Shown here: positions 23,523 to 34,999 of the stretch, one piece after another
How the letters are laid out: each line of letters starts with the position of its first letter
Position numbering within the stretch: position 1 is the first letter of the stretch
Assembly: GCA_019055375.1 (NCBI GenBank)
Contig: JAHQIW010004555.1
Span: 372,001-436,000 of the forward strand
Origin: Parelaphostrongylus tenuis
Taxonomy: Eukaryota; Nematoda; Chromadorea; Rhabditida; Metastrongylidae
Length of the DNA stretch: 64,000 nt
Direction of reading: 5' to 3'
Program-made: the position numbers and the translations under genes
Notes under the pieces: model-generated
What the model was told of the DNA's origin: nothing
The model's database searches: none
Seen by the model: the letters and a program-made list of their open reading frames with translations, nothing else

Positions 23523-23990
23523 TTTCAGTTTATCCTTTCATTATTATTTGAGCCAACTTGTCATGTGGTCTGGTAAGGGCTCTTGTACAGCCCGATACAC
23601 GTGCTTCGTCCTTACAGACTCATCAGTCGGGCAGAACCCGTCGTCTTTCGATATTTTCATAGTCAGTTCTCTCGGGAGCTCTACACCCTTACAGAGAGTC
23701 ATCGAAGACGAACGTTTTACACTCTAGGTCAAGTGAAATTTTACCTAACATTGAGTGATGTACACTCGATTGCTCTTGGGCTGATATTTTTATCATATTA
23801 TACCTTTAAATCAAATGTTCCATTGAGACCACTCTCGAATTTCAATAGACCCTTTCATTATTAATATTTGAGCTCGAAGCTGACTAATAAAAAGATCGAT
23901 AGACGACAGGTTTTGCCCGACTTACTAGTCTGTAAGGACGAATCACGTGTATCGGGCTGTACAAGAGCCCTAATCAGACGACAAGAAATT
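23523..23990. mobile_element. F1 foldback element at the palindrome's inner edge
   Basis: A complete left arm (to about 23785) is followed by a shortened, diverged right arm (23865-23990). The palindrome's identity stops inside this element. The related copy at 37580-38235 has both arms at fuller length. Confidence 0.8.
23590..23632 (-). ncRNA. F1 hammerhead ribozyme, near complete
   Basis: On the minus strand: stem I GCCCGA/UCGGGC, the standard box CUGAUGA, stem II GUC/GAC around UGUAAG, GAA, then G15.1 (usually A) facing U16.1 as a wobble, stem III GCACGUGU, cleavage at UA. Stem I extends past an internal loop by GGGUUC/GAGCCC. Mirror of 25031-25073. Confidence 0.75.
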
Positions 23991-24877
23991 CAGTTGCTGG
24001 CCAACATCTTTTCGATGGATCAGTTTACACTTTAGATGATCTTCTTTGCCATATTTGCTTAAGCTCTTCATGCATCCAATTGTAGGAACGGAAAGGCACA
24101 GCAATAGATTCATGTTTAGGATTCGGGATAAAACATCAAGGTGATGCTTTCACATTTCTTTAAAAGATCGAGAAGTTCTACAGTTCGTTATTGTAGAAGT
24201 TCGGTTATTTTCCCGTCATCGAAGAAGGTTTCTTAAGGAGCCTTTTGCTAGGCAAAAGCTTCTCACTAGTTTTCATCGATCATTCAAAAGCTTAAATTTG
24301 GGAAATTTCAAAAATATGTTCTTTCTCTAGAAAGGACTTCTTATAGGGTTGTGTTAGGCTGGAAACTATGTTCTATCGCACTTTTTTGTCATTTCTATTT
24401 ATCACGCCAGATTTATTTTATCGTTTTTTTTTCATGTTTCTTGTCAGTCGAAAGCCGTGATGGCGAGATTATTGATATGCAAAGATTTTATTTTTTCTAA
24501 TAGTAGAATTCTTTGCTTCAGAATAAATGTAAGTGCTTTCACATATCATCGACTTTGGCAAAGCGTTTTCCTGCCAACAATTGTTGCAGCTGGTGAGTTG
24601 GTAAGTTTGGAAAGGCGATACAGGCCTGTCTGGTATCGCATAAGTGCTATACAGCTTTTATAAAAGGCATGAAACATGTTATCATATTATCACATTACTA
24701 CACAATCTCCTTTCAGCCAAGCATTTACTGGTCATTAACACTTGTAATAAAATTTCACTCTTTTCATGCTACTTTTTTTGATCGATAAGTTTCACTCTCA
24801 GAGAGAATTGCAATGTCCAGTTTCTCACCATAGGTGATTTCGAGGTCTTTTTAGTATGGTGAGCTGTGCAAAGCACC
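23786..24877. other. Palindrome spacer (1092 bp)
   Basis: Not inverted-repeated. The left part up to about 24590 is homologous to 37845-38780, including the F1 right-arm remnant with a dead hammerhead (23915-23957, first box CUUACUA). The right part, 24590-24877, matches 40700-40990 in reverse and carries an F2 arm (24590-24720) with box CUGGUGA, GAUA and palindrome ACAGGCCUGU. The 68-codon plus frame at 24457-24663 spans this repeat junction and is not a gene. Confidence 0.75.
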
Positions 24878-25030
24878 ATCAACCCAAGAGCAATCGAGTG
24901 TACATCACTCAATGTTAGGTAAAATTTCACTTGACCTAGAGTGTAAAACGTTCGTCTTCGATGACTCTCTGTAAGGGTGTAGAGCTCCCGAGAGAACTGA
25001 CTATGAAAATATCGAAAGACGACGGGTTCT

Positions 25031-25073
25031 GCCCGACTGATGAGTCTGTAAGGACGAAGCACGTGTATCGGGC
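25031..25073 (+). ncRNA. F1 hammerhead ribozyme, near complete (right arm)
   Basis: Plus-strand copy of 23590-23632: CUGAUGA at 25037-25043, stem II GUC (25044-25046) with GAC (25053-25055), GAA at 25056-25058, cleavage after A25067. The outer stem I extension is GGGUUC at 25024-25029 with GAGCCC at 25081-25086, leaving a single U opposite a seven-base internal loop, the position where natural hammerheads dock with loop II. Confidence 0.75.
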
Positions 25074-26033
25074 TGTACAAGAGCCCTTACCAGACCACAT
25101 GACAAGTTGGCTCAAATAATAATGAAAGGATAAACTGAAATTTTAGCGTGTTCTTAATGAAACATTCGAAGTGAAGATATAATACGACTTTCTTGTTTTT
25201 GTTCGGTAATAGGAAAATCTTTTCAATAGGAGTCTCTCTTATTCGACTTTTAACTTGAGATTTCTCTATAACCGAATTGATTTTGAGACACAGGACTTTC
25301 TTCGTTATCAGTCACATGCGGACAATGAACTCTAAGAATCTTAAACTTTCTTATGCATGATTTGATACTATCACTATACTTATTTGTTGATAACAGTTTT
25401 CATTTACTTTTTTTTCTACGTAAATCTTTATCACAGCTTTGCTGGCGGCACTTCTAGCGATCACTTCGTTTCCTTGTCTTCATCGTCCCAACATTATTTG
25501 TAAGATTTTGAGGGTTGTTTCAACGGCTGCCAGAGAATCAATTTTTTTCGTGAATGTTGAAGAACACCGGTTGAGTGGAATCTCGTGGAAGTCTTGGTGA
25601 TATCCCCTATAGGACGTTCCACGTGAGTGCAAGAGGGCGGTGTGAGAGCTACGAACCAGTGGGTGAATCTCATAGTCTGCATCATTAACCACACTGCTAT
25701 CACGTCAATATCAAATTGATAGTTGATAGTTTCTTTTATGATGAGCCGATACTGTAAGGTTGAGAAGTGAAATTTTTTCAGCCAACGTTTCGACGTCCTC
25801 GCCTTCTTCAGAGCCGATGATTCAATTCGCTTGTTCGCTAGCTGTTCGTCCTCGTTGTTTATCTTCAGCTTCGTTATCGCTCGAGTCGAACCTTTTTCAA
25901 AAGATCACCACTTGAATAAAGAATCCCACTTGACAATGTTTGTATACACTATAATTCGCATACCATATACTTGTCTACTGTGATAGCACACCTCATTTCT
26001 CTGAGTAAACTATCCTACAGCACTCGATATTTA

Positions 26034-26446
26034 TTAGGTCGTTCAATAAGTTTCTGGACTAGAGCAATAAACACCAAATTCATTAACCACAAGTTATTGA
26101 GGTTGATAATGCGGTTGCACAAAGGACGTCCAAAAAGTGATATGGGATGTTCAAAACTGAGGAGAACATCGTGGAGGATCAGTCGTGCTCTGGCCGCCCG
26201 TAGAAAGCTCCAATAGTCTTACGCGCAGCTCCACTAGCGTTTCCCTACGCGGCATTCGTGCATGAGTAACAAGCGAATTCGTCCCCAAGACAGCTCCATC
26301 TTAAAGCAAGTATGAGCTAGTTGTAAATCAGAACTTTTCGAGAAAATGCGCAATCAACGATACCAAAATCATGCCATTTTTGGTTACTTCATTTTCATTA
26401 ATTTGGTCTTTATTGATCCAGTGCCAGAATTTATTAAACGACCTGA
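26034..26446 (-). mobile_element. Mariner-derived MITE, right arm copy
   Basis: Mirror of 22217-22629, differing at one base (A at 26379 in plus-strand complement terms versus C at 22284). Confidence 0.75.
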
Positions 26447-28945
26447 TACGATCAGTTTGCACAAAGGACAATAAAATTTTGAAAACCGACTTTCCGTTAA
26501 TCTTAGCATCAATGACCAACAATAATTTCTTTCACGGGGATTGTATGCTCAGAAGAGGAATAAACGTTGGGACATTAGCCGAAGAAATTTTATTACCCTT
26601 CGGCAGCTGAGTCATATGAAGGATTTTTTCGATTAGCATTTCCGATAATAAAGACAAACCGATTTTCAAAGTATTATTTCCAATAATTTTACTAAGTCCT
26701 AAAGGTGACTTATTTTGGCTAGAGAAATGAAACTTAAAAATTCCAGCATTCTGATCAAGCAAAGAAAACAGACGAACAGGCTCAGAGAGCGCTACTTTTT
26801 CAAAGAAAGTGCTTTCAGTTAAGAAAGTATTCTTCTATCAATTGTTGAACAACAGAGAATGAAAGTAACGATGAATTTGCTTAGTACATGGCTGCCCACT
26901 ATGGCTTTGAAAAATGACATCTATAGCAAATTCTGGGTGCTTCAATGCAATCAGGTTCCATTCTTCTAAGTCAAGTTACAAGCACACTTTTCATCAATAA
27001 TATTCTCCTGCATCACCTTATCGTCATGATGTGCTACAGAGATTGCTGTGGAACCTAGCTCGGTCCAAATCAGTGGCGATTTCACTGTCTGTTCACCAAG
27101 CACGATGCTATGGATCTTGTTCACTGTTTGAGATGCGAGTGTCAACACTAATTGAGGGGGGCCATTTATGGCCTTCAAAAATCTCAAATTTCGCTACGAT
27201 GAAATAAGTGCTAGCTAGAGGAAATGTGCGTTTTTCTCAAAGCTTGTGGGCGGAAATTCAGGTCATATGTGTCCCACTTATATGGATCATATAGGCATCA
27301 ATGGGCGAAAGAACATGAGGATACTTGACGAAATACTGTGGATTTGTGAAGCCGTTAAATCAATAATAGACGAGTGAGAAGAAATTAATAGAATAATAAT
27401 AACGCTTACCGATCTTATCAAATAAGCTGAAAACACGGGCAGAACTCACCATCGGTAGTGGCGTATCAATGCATATTTCGTCAAGATCTTCTTCTTTGAG
27501 TGATCCGAGTAATTCTATTGAGAGAAATGAGTGGAGATTTCAGAGAGAATAGTTTATCCTTTAGTCGGTTTTGTTTAACACCAATAGCTTGTCGTTGAGT
27601 CGTCAATTCAGCGATGGCGAATAGCTGTCACAATACTTGTTTCATTGTTCAGTGTTTGTTGATAACTGAATACTCGATAATAAAATTGCTGTTGTGACTC
27701 TAGTGCTAGGATTCCGCTTATTAGAAGTGTTATTTGTACGAGTTTCACTGAGTGATGAATGCTCTGAAGAGCCACTTCAGCACTAAAGACGATTTGAAAG
27801 ACAGAAACCTTCTGTTACTTAGTAGAATATGATAGAGCTATTCTACTATAACGGTAACTTTTTGATCATAACTCAGAGTATTCTAACGAGAACTGCTCGT
27901 ACAAATGATGTAATTTTCCTTTTTAAGAAATGATTGAGAGGATAAATTCACATTTTGATTGACTATACACAAATTGGCACGACTGCAACTGTGCAAAGAC
28001 ACGACAATAATGAAAGTTGGATCGAAATAGTGGACGAAAATCTCATCTCTCCGATAACAAAAGATAAAGTCGGATAGGAAAATCTATACTCCACTACGGG
28101 GATGATGAGAGTGCATCGCATTGATGACGTTGATTGAATTCACGCAAAGAATCATACCCCGGAAACCAATAGATGCTGAAAAGCGATCAGAATCAAATGC
28201 CCATGTCAGTCACTGTTTTGTGGGTGTCAGAAAATTGGAAACACTAGCTGAGGAACAAGGGCACTGATATATTCAATTACGGAGAAGTGGTTCACTAGTA
28301 TTGCCTTAAACTCAGATTATTTTCTTCTTTTTATAAGTGTATCCTGAGCAGATTACACTTCAATATTGCACGAGAAGATTCATAGAAGAAGTTGATACAA
28401 CGCTAGACATTTTTTTCTCTTCTGCTCTATTGCTCCCACTAACGTTCTTATATGCCCTTTAAGCCATAATTTGCATCATCACTGTATGTAGAACTAGGAA
28501 AGCGGTTCTCGTTTCAATCTTGTAGCAAAGATAAATGAAGCACTTTCTGATAATCTTTTGATAAGTATAGATGAAGCATCTGGAGCATATCCGCCTCTGA
28601 CAATCAAAGATTTCTTTGGATTCGTCTGGCAGACAATTTATTCTTTCATCAATAGTGCTATGATGTTTTATAGGGTCGCCATGAATTTCCGTGTTATCCT
28701 ACTTCGCAAAGATTCTTCAGGATCTAAACTGATTGATTGAAAGATGTTTATTCTTTTGTCTGAATTTTCAATAATGATTCTACTTTGTTAAGATGAAGAA
28801 AAGGTTAAAAGACTGTTGCACAACCTATGAAGGACTTTCGCTTCGAGTGTTTTCTTATAACCACATCTAAAATTTCAATAAGCCTGGTAATCATTTTTTG
28901 AGCCCACGCATGTCAGTGGTCTATTGAAGAGGGCTGACTGATAGA

Positions 28946-28988
28946 GCGCGATACACGTGTTTCGATCTTGCAATCTCGTCAGTCGGAC
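28946..28988 (-). ncRNA. F1 hammerhead ribozyme (mirror of 19674-19716)
   Basis: Same complete core with a weaker stem I, here on the minus strand in the right palindrome arm. Confidence 0.8.
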
Positions 28989-29088
28989 AGTTACCCTTTC
29001 TCGTCTTTTGCCAATCCTGTGTGGGTAACTCTTAGTGTGGGGACTGAAGCAACCACACAGGATTGGCAAAAGACGAGAAAGGCTAACT

Positions 29089-29131
29089 GCCCGACTGACG
29101 AGATCACAAAATCGAAACACGTGTATCGGGC
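29089..29131 (+). ncRNA. F1 hammerhead ribozyme, complete core (mirror of 19531-19573)
   Basis: GCCCGA at 29089-29094, CUGACGA at 29095-29101, stem II GAU/AUC, GAA, ACACGUGU, A, UCGGGC ending at 29131. On the plus strand it has the same orientation as the ASP-like exons, so a transcript of that gene would contain it in sense. Confidence 0.85.
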
Positions 29132-30499
29132 TCTATAAGTCAGTGCTATTTGATAAACCAATGATTGTGGGCTCAAACAGTGATTACTGGACTAATTACC
29201 TTTATATATTAGCACAACAGGGCGGCGTGGGCCGAGTGGCTGTGATGCTCGTCGTGGAGCACGTGGAGCTGAGCTCTACCCCCACCCCTTCTCCTCCGTC
29301 CACCCTCGTTCCTACAACGAAGATCCAAGAATGCTCGGTTTTGCGTCAGTACACTCGCAGAACATTCATCAATAACACCTCTATTGCAGAACATTTTCAG
29401 TCAATTCGTGCGTCAACAACCATTGTCGGCTGCTCTTGCGCTGAATGCGATGAAAGTGATGCTGCTGCGTGCTTTTCTCATCCGTGAGTGCCTTTGAACA
29501 AAGCAATTTTGAACAGTCCTTTCTCCTATAACATCACTTTAGTGATGTTCAACCTGGTGCATCAGTGTACACAACTGGAAGTCCATGCGAAAATGACAAT
29601 GAATGTACTGCATTCACACCAGCATTTTGTGAATCTGGTCGGCGTGTAAACGATGTAAGAGCCCAGGCTCTGAAGAAGAGAGGTCGGCGAAACATCAGCC
29701 GAATAACTACGATGACTACGACTAATTCACCAACCTTACGTCAGCTTATCAAGATAAGTTTTCTCAATTTTCATATATCATTTTATTATGCATTTTTAGA
29801 AAGTCGAACTTTTGAATTGTTACAGAATGACAATTCGTGCCTTCTCGTCATCGTTCGACTGCTTATTCAACATATATGTTGTAGTCCGATGCTTGCCACG
29901 AAACGCTCCACTCTGCATTTGGCAACAGCAAAAAACTTCTTCTGAAATTGCTTCATTTGCTGATAATATGTATGATTGGTTTTCGCTTTTATTCCTTCGT
30001 AAACGAAACTCGAGGTCGATTCAATACTAAACAATTTATGGAAACAGTCGAGGTTTCAGCGTTTCGCCTTTTTCAGAGCCTGAATAGATCAGGCCGTCCA
30101 CAAGCCAGTAACGAGCAAACTTCCATTACTTCGTTAGAAAAAATCACGGAACTCACTTCCTAATAACACCACCTGCAAAACGCTTCAACATGCTCATCGA
30201 TTTTTACATGTTCTTCTTTGATTTGTTCACGTGGATACCCATTTTGATCTAAGCAAACTCTTTTGCTTCCGAGAGGTTGAATGCTGTCATACCTTTCGTT
30301 CTAAGTGTATTTGAGACCTCGCTCAAAACATGCCATGCTTAGTAAACTTGAGACAGCAACCTTTCTTCAGGTTAGCAAATTCTAACCTGTATATCGATTT
30401 CCGATAGACGGCCAATATATCCGATTTACACGTCGCAATCGAATCCACACACAAATTCGACTAAAGGTTCAACTATTAGCGATGCGTGCATATACCATT

Positions 30500-30790
30500 A
30501 TCAAAAAATAGCGTTGTTTTTGAGCGAGGTCTATAAAAAGCGGTCGAATGAAGAGGTACGACTCATTTCACCAGCCACAAGCTCGATCGCCGGTCACTAC
30601 AATGTCAGGATATTTTTTCACCTGGCATGCGGCAATTTACTATTCGGCGTCTATTCCTTTATAGAGGGCTATAGCGTAAAGGGTGAACCGAAGGAGATGA
30701 TATTGATTACCGGATGACTATCACTAATCATGTATTACATATTATAAATTTGCTGTATCTTGCTCTGGTGCCAAAACTTATGAGACTTAA
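30500..30790. repeat. F2 fragment followed by a mariner-like end
   Basis: 30515-30660 matches the F2 outer segment, including the TATA-like box GAGGTCTATAAAAAGCGGTC and an ATTCGGCGTC block. 30763-30789 read in reverse is TTAAGTCTCATAAGTTTTGG, like the mariner end at 52486. No matching second end was found. Confidence 0.5.
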
Positions 30791-31081
30791 TATCAACAAC
30801 TTTTATTACATTGACAAGCAGTCCTTTAATTAAATATCCAGTTTCATTACTTTCTGTTGCTGATCAAGCGATCGATCTGCTTCAAACTGTTACCATATTC
30901 AAATAACATGATGCGCTAATGGATAGCCGTGTGACATTCGATTCAGTGAATAAATATTATTTGCGTTTTTTCGGTTGATAATAGGAAGCCATTGTAAACG
31001 ATGAATAAAATGTTTGTGGAAATCAGTACCGGCCTGCTACAAACAGAGAAATATCGAATTTTATACCCACTGATGTTGAGT

Positions 31082-31452
31082 GGTCGGAAGTTCGGATCCT
31101 TCCGACCTACGTCAACGATCGAAAATCAGAGACGCCGTTCTACACGCCAGGATATCGAAAATAAGGTGGGCCGGACACGTGATGTGCTTCAACGACAACC
31201 GATGGACGAGAGCCGTTACCGACTGGATTCCTCGGGACGTCAAGCGCTCTAAAGGAAGACCACTGACCCGTTGGTCCGATTTCTTCACGAAAGCGATGGA
31301 AGAAAGATATGATGCTCAGCGAATTCCTAGAGCAAGGAGGACCCACTGGGCTACTCTTGCACGCGATAGGGAAAAATGGAAGAGTTGCTGGTACCTGCTC
31401 GAGTCACTCGACGATCAACGGGACGACAGGTGATACAGGTGATACAGGTGAT
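31082..31452 (+). pseudogene. 5'-truncated RTE retrotransposon fragment
   Basis: Matches the C-terminal end and 3' tail of the copy at 41286-43032. In frame it gives KIRWAGHVM and GRPLTRWSDFF, then HWATLARDREKW to a natural stop, so it keeps the Trp codon that is TGA in the other copy. It ends in an ACAGGTGAT tandem tail. At its 5' end 18 bases of element sequence are inverted against the following bases at a GGATCC palindrome, as if synthesis had snapped back. Confidence 0.85.
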
Positions 31453-31560
31453 GTTGAGTGATGTGCGTAGGTTGATGTCGGGCGGGACTCGAACCCGCAT
31501 TTGACCCTTTCCGAGCGCGCGTGCTAAACCACTTGCACTACCGATGCCTGTCTTGCCAGA
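31453..31560 (-). repeat. SINE-1, tRNA-derived
   Basis: On the minus strand it has an A-box-like head (GTGCAAGTGGTTTAGCACG), a perfect B box GGTTCGAGTCC, and a CACATCACTCAACATCAC tail. The ends do not pair as an acceptor stem, so it is not a tRNA gene. Its tail abuts the tail of the RTE fragment. Confidence 0.7.
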
Positions 31561-31880
31561 CCTCCGTCTACGCTACAACGCATCAATCTTTCAGCAACCA
31601 ATCGGCAACGATTTGGCCTGGAGCGCCATATCAGAACAAAAAACTGTCAAAGTTTTACACATCATTCAACATCATTCATTGTATCTGTAACATTGTATCA
31701 CCATCGAAAAGTTGTTATATCAAGAAAATTTTATCGCATTTATGTTATCTGTCTCATAAAGGCTCATAAGGACTACTGCAACCCAAAAAACGGAGATTTT
31801 CTTCGAATTGATAACACATAACGTACCGTCCAATCACAATGTCGCATGTTGATCAGTATTTTTTTAGTGTACAGTGTTGA

Positions 31881-32150
31881 TTAGAGAATTGGAAAGCTAG
31901 TTTTTTTGAAAATCGTCTTTCCAAATTTTTGCTCACATGATGGAGTAAATTTCTTAGAAAGGTTTTTAGGAACTTCAAAGAATGGTATCGAACAACCATG
32001 ATTATCGCAGCCTGTCGACACAATGATGTTCGTACGATACTTAGAGAGCAAAACGGCATCAGGGGGGTCTTTAACAACCAGGCACTTTCCATAATCCTTC
32101 GTACTCCTGACGGATGTTGTTTTATCATCGAGAAAGCCATAAAGAAACAT
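31881..32150 (-). CDS. Unrecognised 89-codon ORF
   Basis: Starts MFLYGFLDDK, has four cysteines (one at CDNHGC) and a lysine-rich end. The composition is even and not typical of repeat frames here, and no repeat family overlaps it. An alternative overlapping frame (31853-32158) looks less protein-like. It may be a single exon of a larger gene: the upstream TGA is in frame a few codons before, and no strong acceptor is seen. Function unknown. Confidence 0.3.
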   Translation of the reverse strand: MFLYGFLDDKTTSVRSTKDYGKCLVVKDPPDAVLLSKYRTNIIVSTGCDNHGCSIPFFEVPKNLSKKFTPSCEQKFGKTIFKKTSFPIL

Positions 32151-32159
32151 AATAACATT

Positions 32160-32780
32160 TTCTAGTCAAGAAAATCGACTAATTAAATAGCATGACATCG
32201 TTGTTCTTCGAGGAAGTGTTTCATTATAAGCTAGTAACATCGTAGAGGAGAAGAAGAATGACCGAGAACAAGGACCCATAATGCTATTACTACTCTTTCA
32301 TTCGTTTACCAGTCAGATGACGATATTGTTTGCTTTCATATCATCGTCATTTCAATACTCGTATCTGCTCTCAATTGCCAATAAATGGCAGTTACGATGC
32401 ATCAAAAGTATTGTTTTCCATTTGGTGATGTTACTAACCAAGAAAACATTCACAGTATGAATTACAGCACTATTTTTCTACTAAAAACCTTACTTTTTAT
32501 GTACAGCAACGTTCAAAATTAAGGGATCCATACTTGTTCATCTTTTTTCCCACTTTATGCATCTGTACGCCCTATGAACGGTGCACGTCTTCTAGAACTG
32601 AACTCTGATGTTACCTTCTTTGTCTATCACAAAAGAGCAGCAAAAAAATACCGAGCTTATCCAGTCATTAACAGCTATCTGAATATTGCTAATTGGCAAT
32701 CTTGAGGCTTAACGAAAGTTGGCTCCCGAATTTGATTAATTTTACTTATTTTCACGACCCTCCATCCACAATTTTATTGT
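32160..32780. other. AT-rich stretch, nothing recognised
   Basis: No frame with plausible splice sites and no match to the repeat families found in the window. Confidence 0.4.
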
Positions 32781-32784
32781 GCGA

Positions 32785-33005
32785 ATCCCAGTACTTCTAA
32801 CATACGATTCGTTTCTCGTTCTCTTCTCGATAGAGTACTGGTCGAGCGTCTCTCCTTACAATCTCGAAGATAGCTTCGCCGTGGCACTCCATAGGGCGTC
32901 CTTGTTAACTGCCGTAAGATGTTATAGCTTGTGAAGCTCTTCTCCACGCGTGCCTCAACGAGCATCATAGCCACTCCGTCACGGCTCGTCCCGGTTCCCA
33001 AATTA
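32785..33005 (-). repeat. SINE-2 copy
   Basis: On the minus strand it starts with the head GACGGAGTGGCTATGATGC and ends with the block GTTAGAAGTACTGGGATTCG, matching the end of the copy at 54095-54275 (GCTAGAAGTTCCGGGACTC). The 79-codon frame across it is not a gene. Confidence 0.65.
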
Positions 33006-34490
33006 TAACTCATTTATTCATATGACAGCTTATAAGTAAATACGATCGTACAAGTATGCTGATTTGAAGTTATCGATGTTCCAGCCAATACCGAAACTAG
33101 AAATCGTAGTCGTTGGTCCGACAGAAATGCTGAAATAAGAGTTGTTCTGAAAGCCGGCTTGTTTTGTTCTCCAATCCTTCTCGAAAGTGATGGATATTCT
33201 TGTCAGTTTCAGTTTACTCTTTCACTACGAATGCTTTCAGATGCTGACTCTTTGGAGAACTTCATAGTAATGACTGTTTAATCATGTAAAGTCTTCAATA
33301 AGGAAGGAGACTGAAAAGATGTTGATCTTTTTCTGTATAACCTAAATTATACGGAATGGTGGTCAACAAATGGCAATTAAGAATGAATTGTGTACAAATG
33401 AGAGTTATACTGCAGCCAACGATCCGGCGTTTGGCTAAAGTGGGAAATGTCATAAAGCAGAAAATGTTGCTTGCGAAAAATTCAATACATGTCTCTATGC
33501 AAACACGGAAAAGCGATAGGCGTCATAGTTCACAGGAGCTTTCAGGACTTTTCTTGTTTTAGTACTTTGGATAAATTCAATATTACTACTCGGATAAACA
33601 GGTAGATAAAAATCACATCTGCTACCTACAATTGTTTGTGCTCCAGCACACCTTTTTGCTGCTTGATTTCTTCCATTCGACTGTTAATTAGTACAGAATT
33701 CCTTCTGATGTACAGTTATGACTCCTCCTATCAATTCATGTTGTCCTCTTTAGTATCCATCAAAATGTTGAATGCTCGTCTTCGATCTGCCTCTGGACGA
33801 CGAGAGTACTCTCAAAACAGTCTTAGGCCTTCAGCACTAAGAGCCCTTTACCTATAAATCGGTAAGAGATTTTCTGACTGCGGACTGTAATTTCTAATTG
33901 CAATAGTAATTCATATTTGAGTTGCTATTCCATTGATGGCAACTCTCGTGGGTTCATTTGACAAACGGATTGGCTGAATCGAAATTAGCAGGCCAAATCG
34001 GCACCTAAATGTTTGTCCTATAGAGCAACCTTGAGATACCAGTAAGGCAAAAACTTAAGTAAGCTCAAAATTGAAGTTTCTTCCAAACGACACTTCATAT
34101 TGCCACGAATTAAATACGATGTTGAGAGCCTATCAAATAGTGCTGAGAATTTTGTTACAGTGCTGAAATCCCATACAGACTCTACGTTGTCAGTCAGTCC
34201 GCAGGTGCTTGCTTGATCTCCTATATAAACTAAGGATAATATTCTTGGCAATGATCAATCCTTAAGTATTGCGCCACACATTCGTCTCATTAAGCATCTT
34301 TAGAAATAATCATATGCATATTTGGCCATTACCATGACTTTAATTGGTCTACCAATGATCAAGTCAGTGCAGATATCCTACCACAATTATATTCGGTTGC
34401 CAAGAACATTTTGAAGCAATTCTAAAAAATTGAAAAATTATGTGTGAATTCCAAATATAAACAATAATAACTATTCTCCAAATAAAGGCT
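33006..34490. other. No recognised gene or repeat
   Basis: A cysteine-containing frame around 33350-33540 (CTNESYTAAND, later NVACEKFNTC) is broken by one in-frame TAA and lacks clear splice sites; it may be an exon relic of a secreted protein. Otherwise nothing supported. Confidence 0.3.
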
Positions 34491-34491
34491 A

Positions 34492-34677
34492 TCATAATCT
34501 ACAACTTTCTGCTGTCGGTTCGCCAAATTTTGTAAATTTGCTTACTGTGCTTTCCCCTTCAACTTCGTTAATTTCATCGACTGCAGCTCGCTGTGAAAGA
34601 CCCTTTCTCCAATAATGACGTAATAAGACGCGAACTATCGTTCGCAATGGAGCGGGCTTGTAACAAAGCGAGAACAA
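34492..34677 (-). pseudogene. Mariner transposase N-terminal relic
   Basis: The frame reads VRVLLRHYWRKGLSQRAAV, then EINEVEGESTVSK, the helix-turn-helix start of mariner-family transposases. It ends at a stop within about 60 residues, with no catalytic region. No inverted ends were found nearby. Confidence 0.7.
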
Positions 34678-34837
34678 AGACGATTAATATCTGATCATTC
34701 AATGGGAAAATCTCACATAAGATAATATTATTTCTTGATATGCCTAAGGAGTTGACTTATGCTTATTAAAGTGCTCCAAAACTTCCTTTCGGATTCTTTT
34801 TGTTTGACCGCCTCTAGCGGTGGCATGATGTTATAAT

Positions 34838-34990
34838 AAGCCGAGTGGTGAAGAGTGATGGGCAAAAACTTTCGCGTCAGCTGGGATTTCAACCCACATC
34901 TCCCCTATCCGGTGCACGTGCTGAACCGTTGCACAATCGACGTCCTTTTTTCACATCACTCTTTTTACGCTACAACGAGCCTATCTGTCA
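34838..34990 (-). repeat. SINE-1 copy, diverged
   Basis: On the minus strand the head reads GTGCAACGGTTCAGCACG and the B box is GGGTTGAAATCC, followed by a CCCATCACTCTTCACCAC tail that matches the other SINE-1 copies in position. Confidence 0.6.
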
Positions 34991-34999
34991 GCGGCCAAC

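Larger units (their letters stand above)
18171..23785 (+). repeat. Giant palindrome, left arm (5615 bp)
   Basis: Inverted match to 24878-30491, centred near 24331. The only differences I found are G at 18188, one extra A in the run near 20330, and C at 22284 where the other arm has A. The outer edge has no target-site duplication. The inner edge falls within an F1 element, itself an inverted repeat. Identity this high means recent formation, gene conversion or an assembly artefact. Confidence 0.95.
28526..29660 (+). pseudogene. ASP-like (SCP/TAPS, venom-allergen-like) gene fragment
   Basis: Three exons. 28526 to about 28678 is tentative (acceptor CTTGTAG; SDNLL, FVWQTIYS). 29390-29483 reads HFQSIRASTTIVGC and then CAECDES, like the H-[FY]-[ST]-Q and VGC region of CAP proteins, and ends in phase 2 at GTGAGT. 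29543 to about 29650 joins in phase and reads YTTGSPCENDNECT, the cysteine-rich tail of hookworm ASPs. ASPs are secreted and expanded in strongylids. The N-terminal CAP exons are not found, an F1 element and a SINE sit in one intron, and an F3 element replaces the end of the gene, so this is probably a broken copy. Confidence 0.6.
24878..30491 (-). repeat. Giant palindrome, right arm (5614 bp)
   Basis: Reverse complement of 18171-23785. All features of the left arm recur here in mirror order: F1 arm, F3 motif, mariner MITE, ASP-like exons, F1 foldback, SINE-2 head and F3 fragment. Confidence 0.95.

Noticed and set aside
18171..30491. The palindrome as one giant transposon
   Set aside because: No target-site duplication at 18170/30492, no terminal motif, no transposase frame.
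31475..31556. True tRNA gene
   Set aside because: A and B boxes present but acceptor ends do not pair and related copies share a SINE tail.
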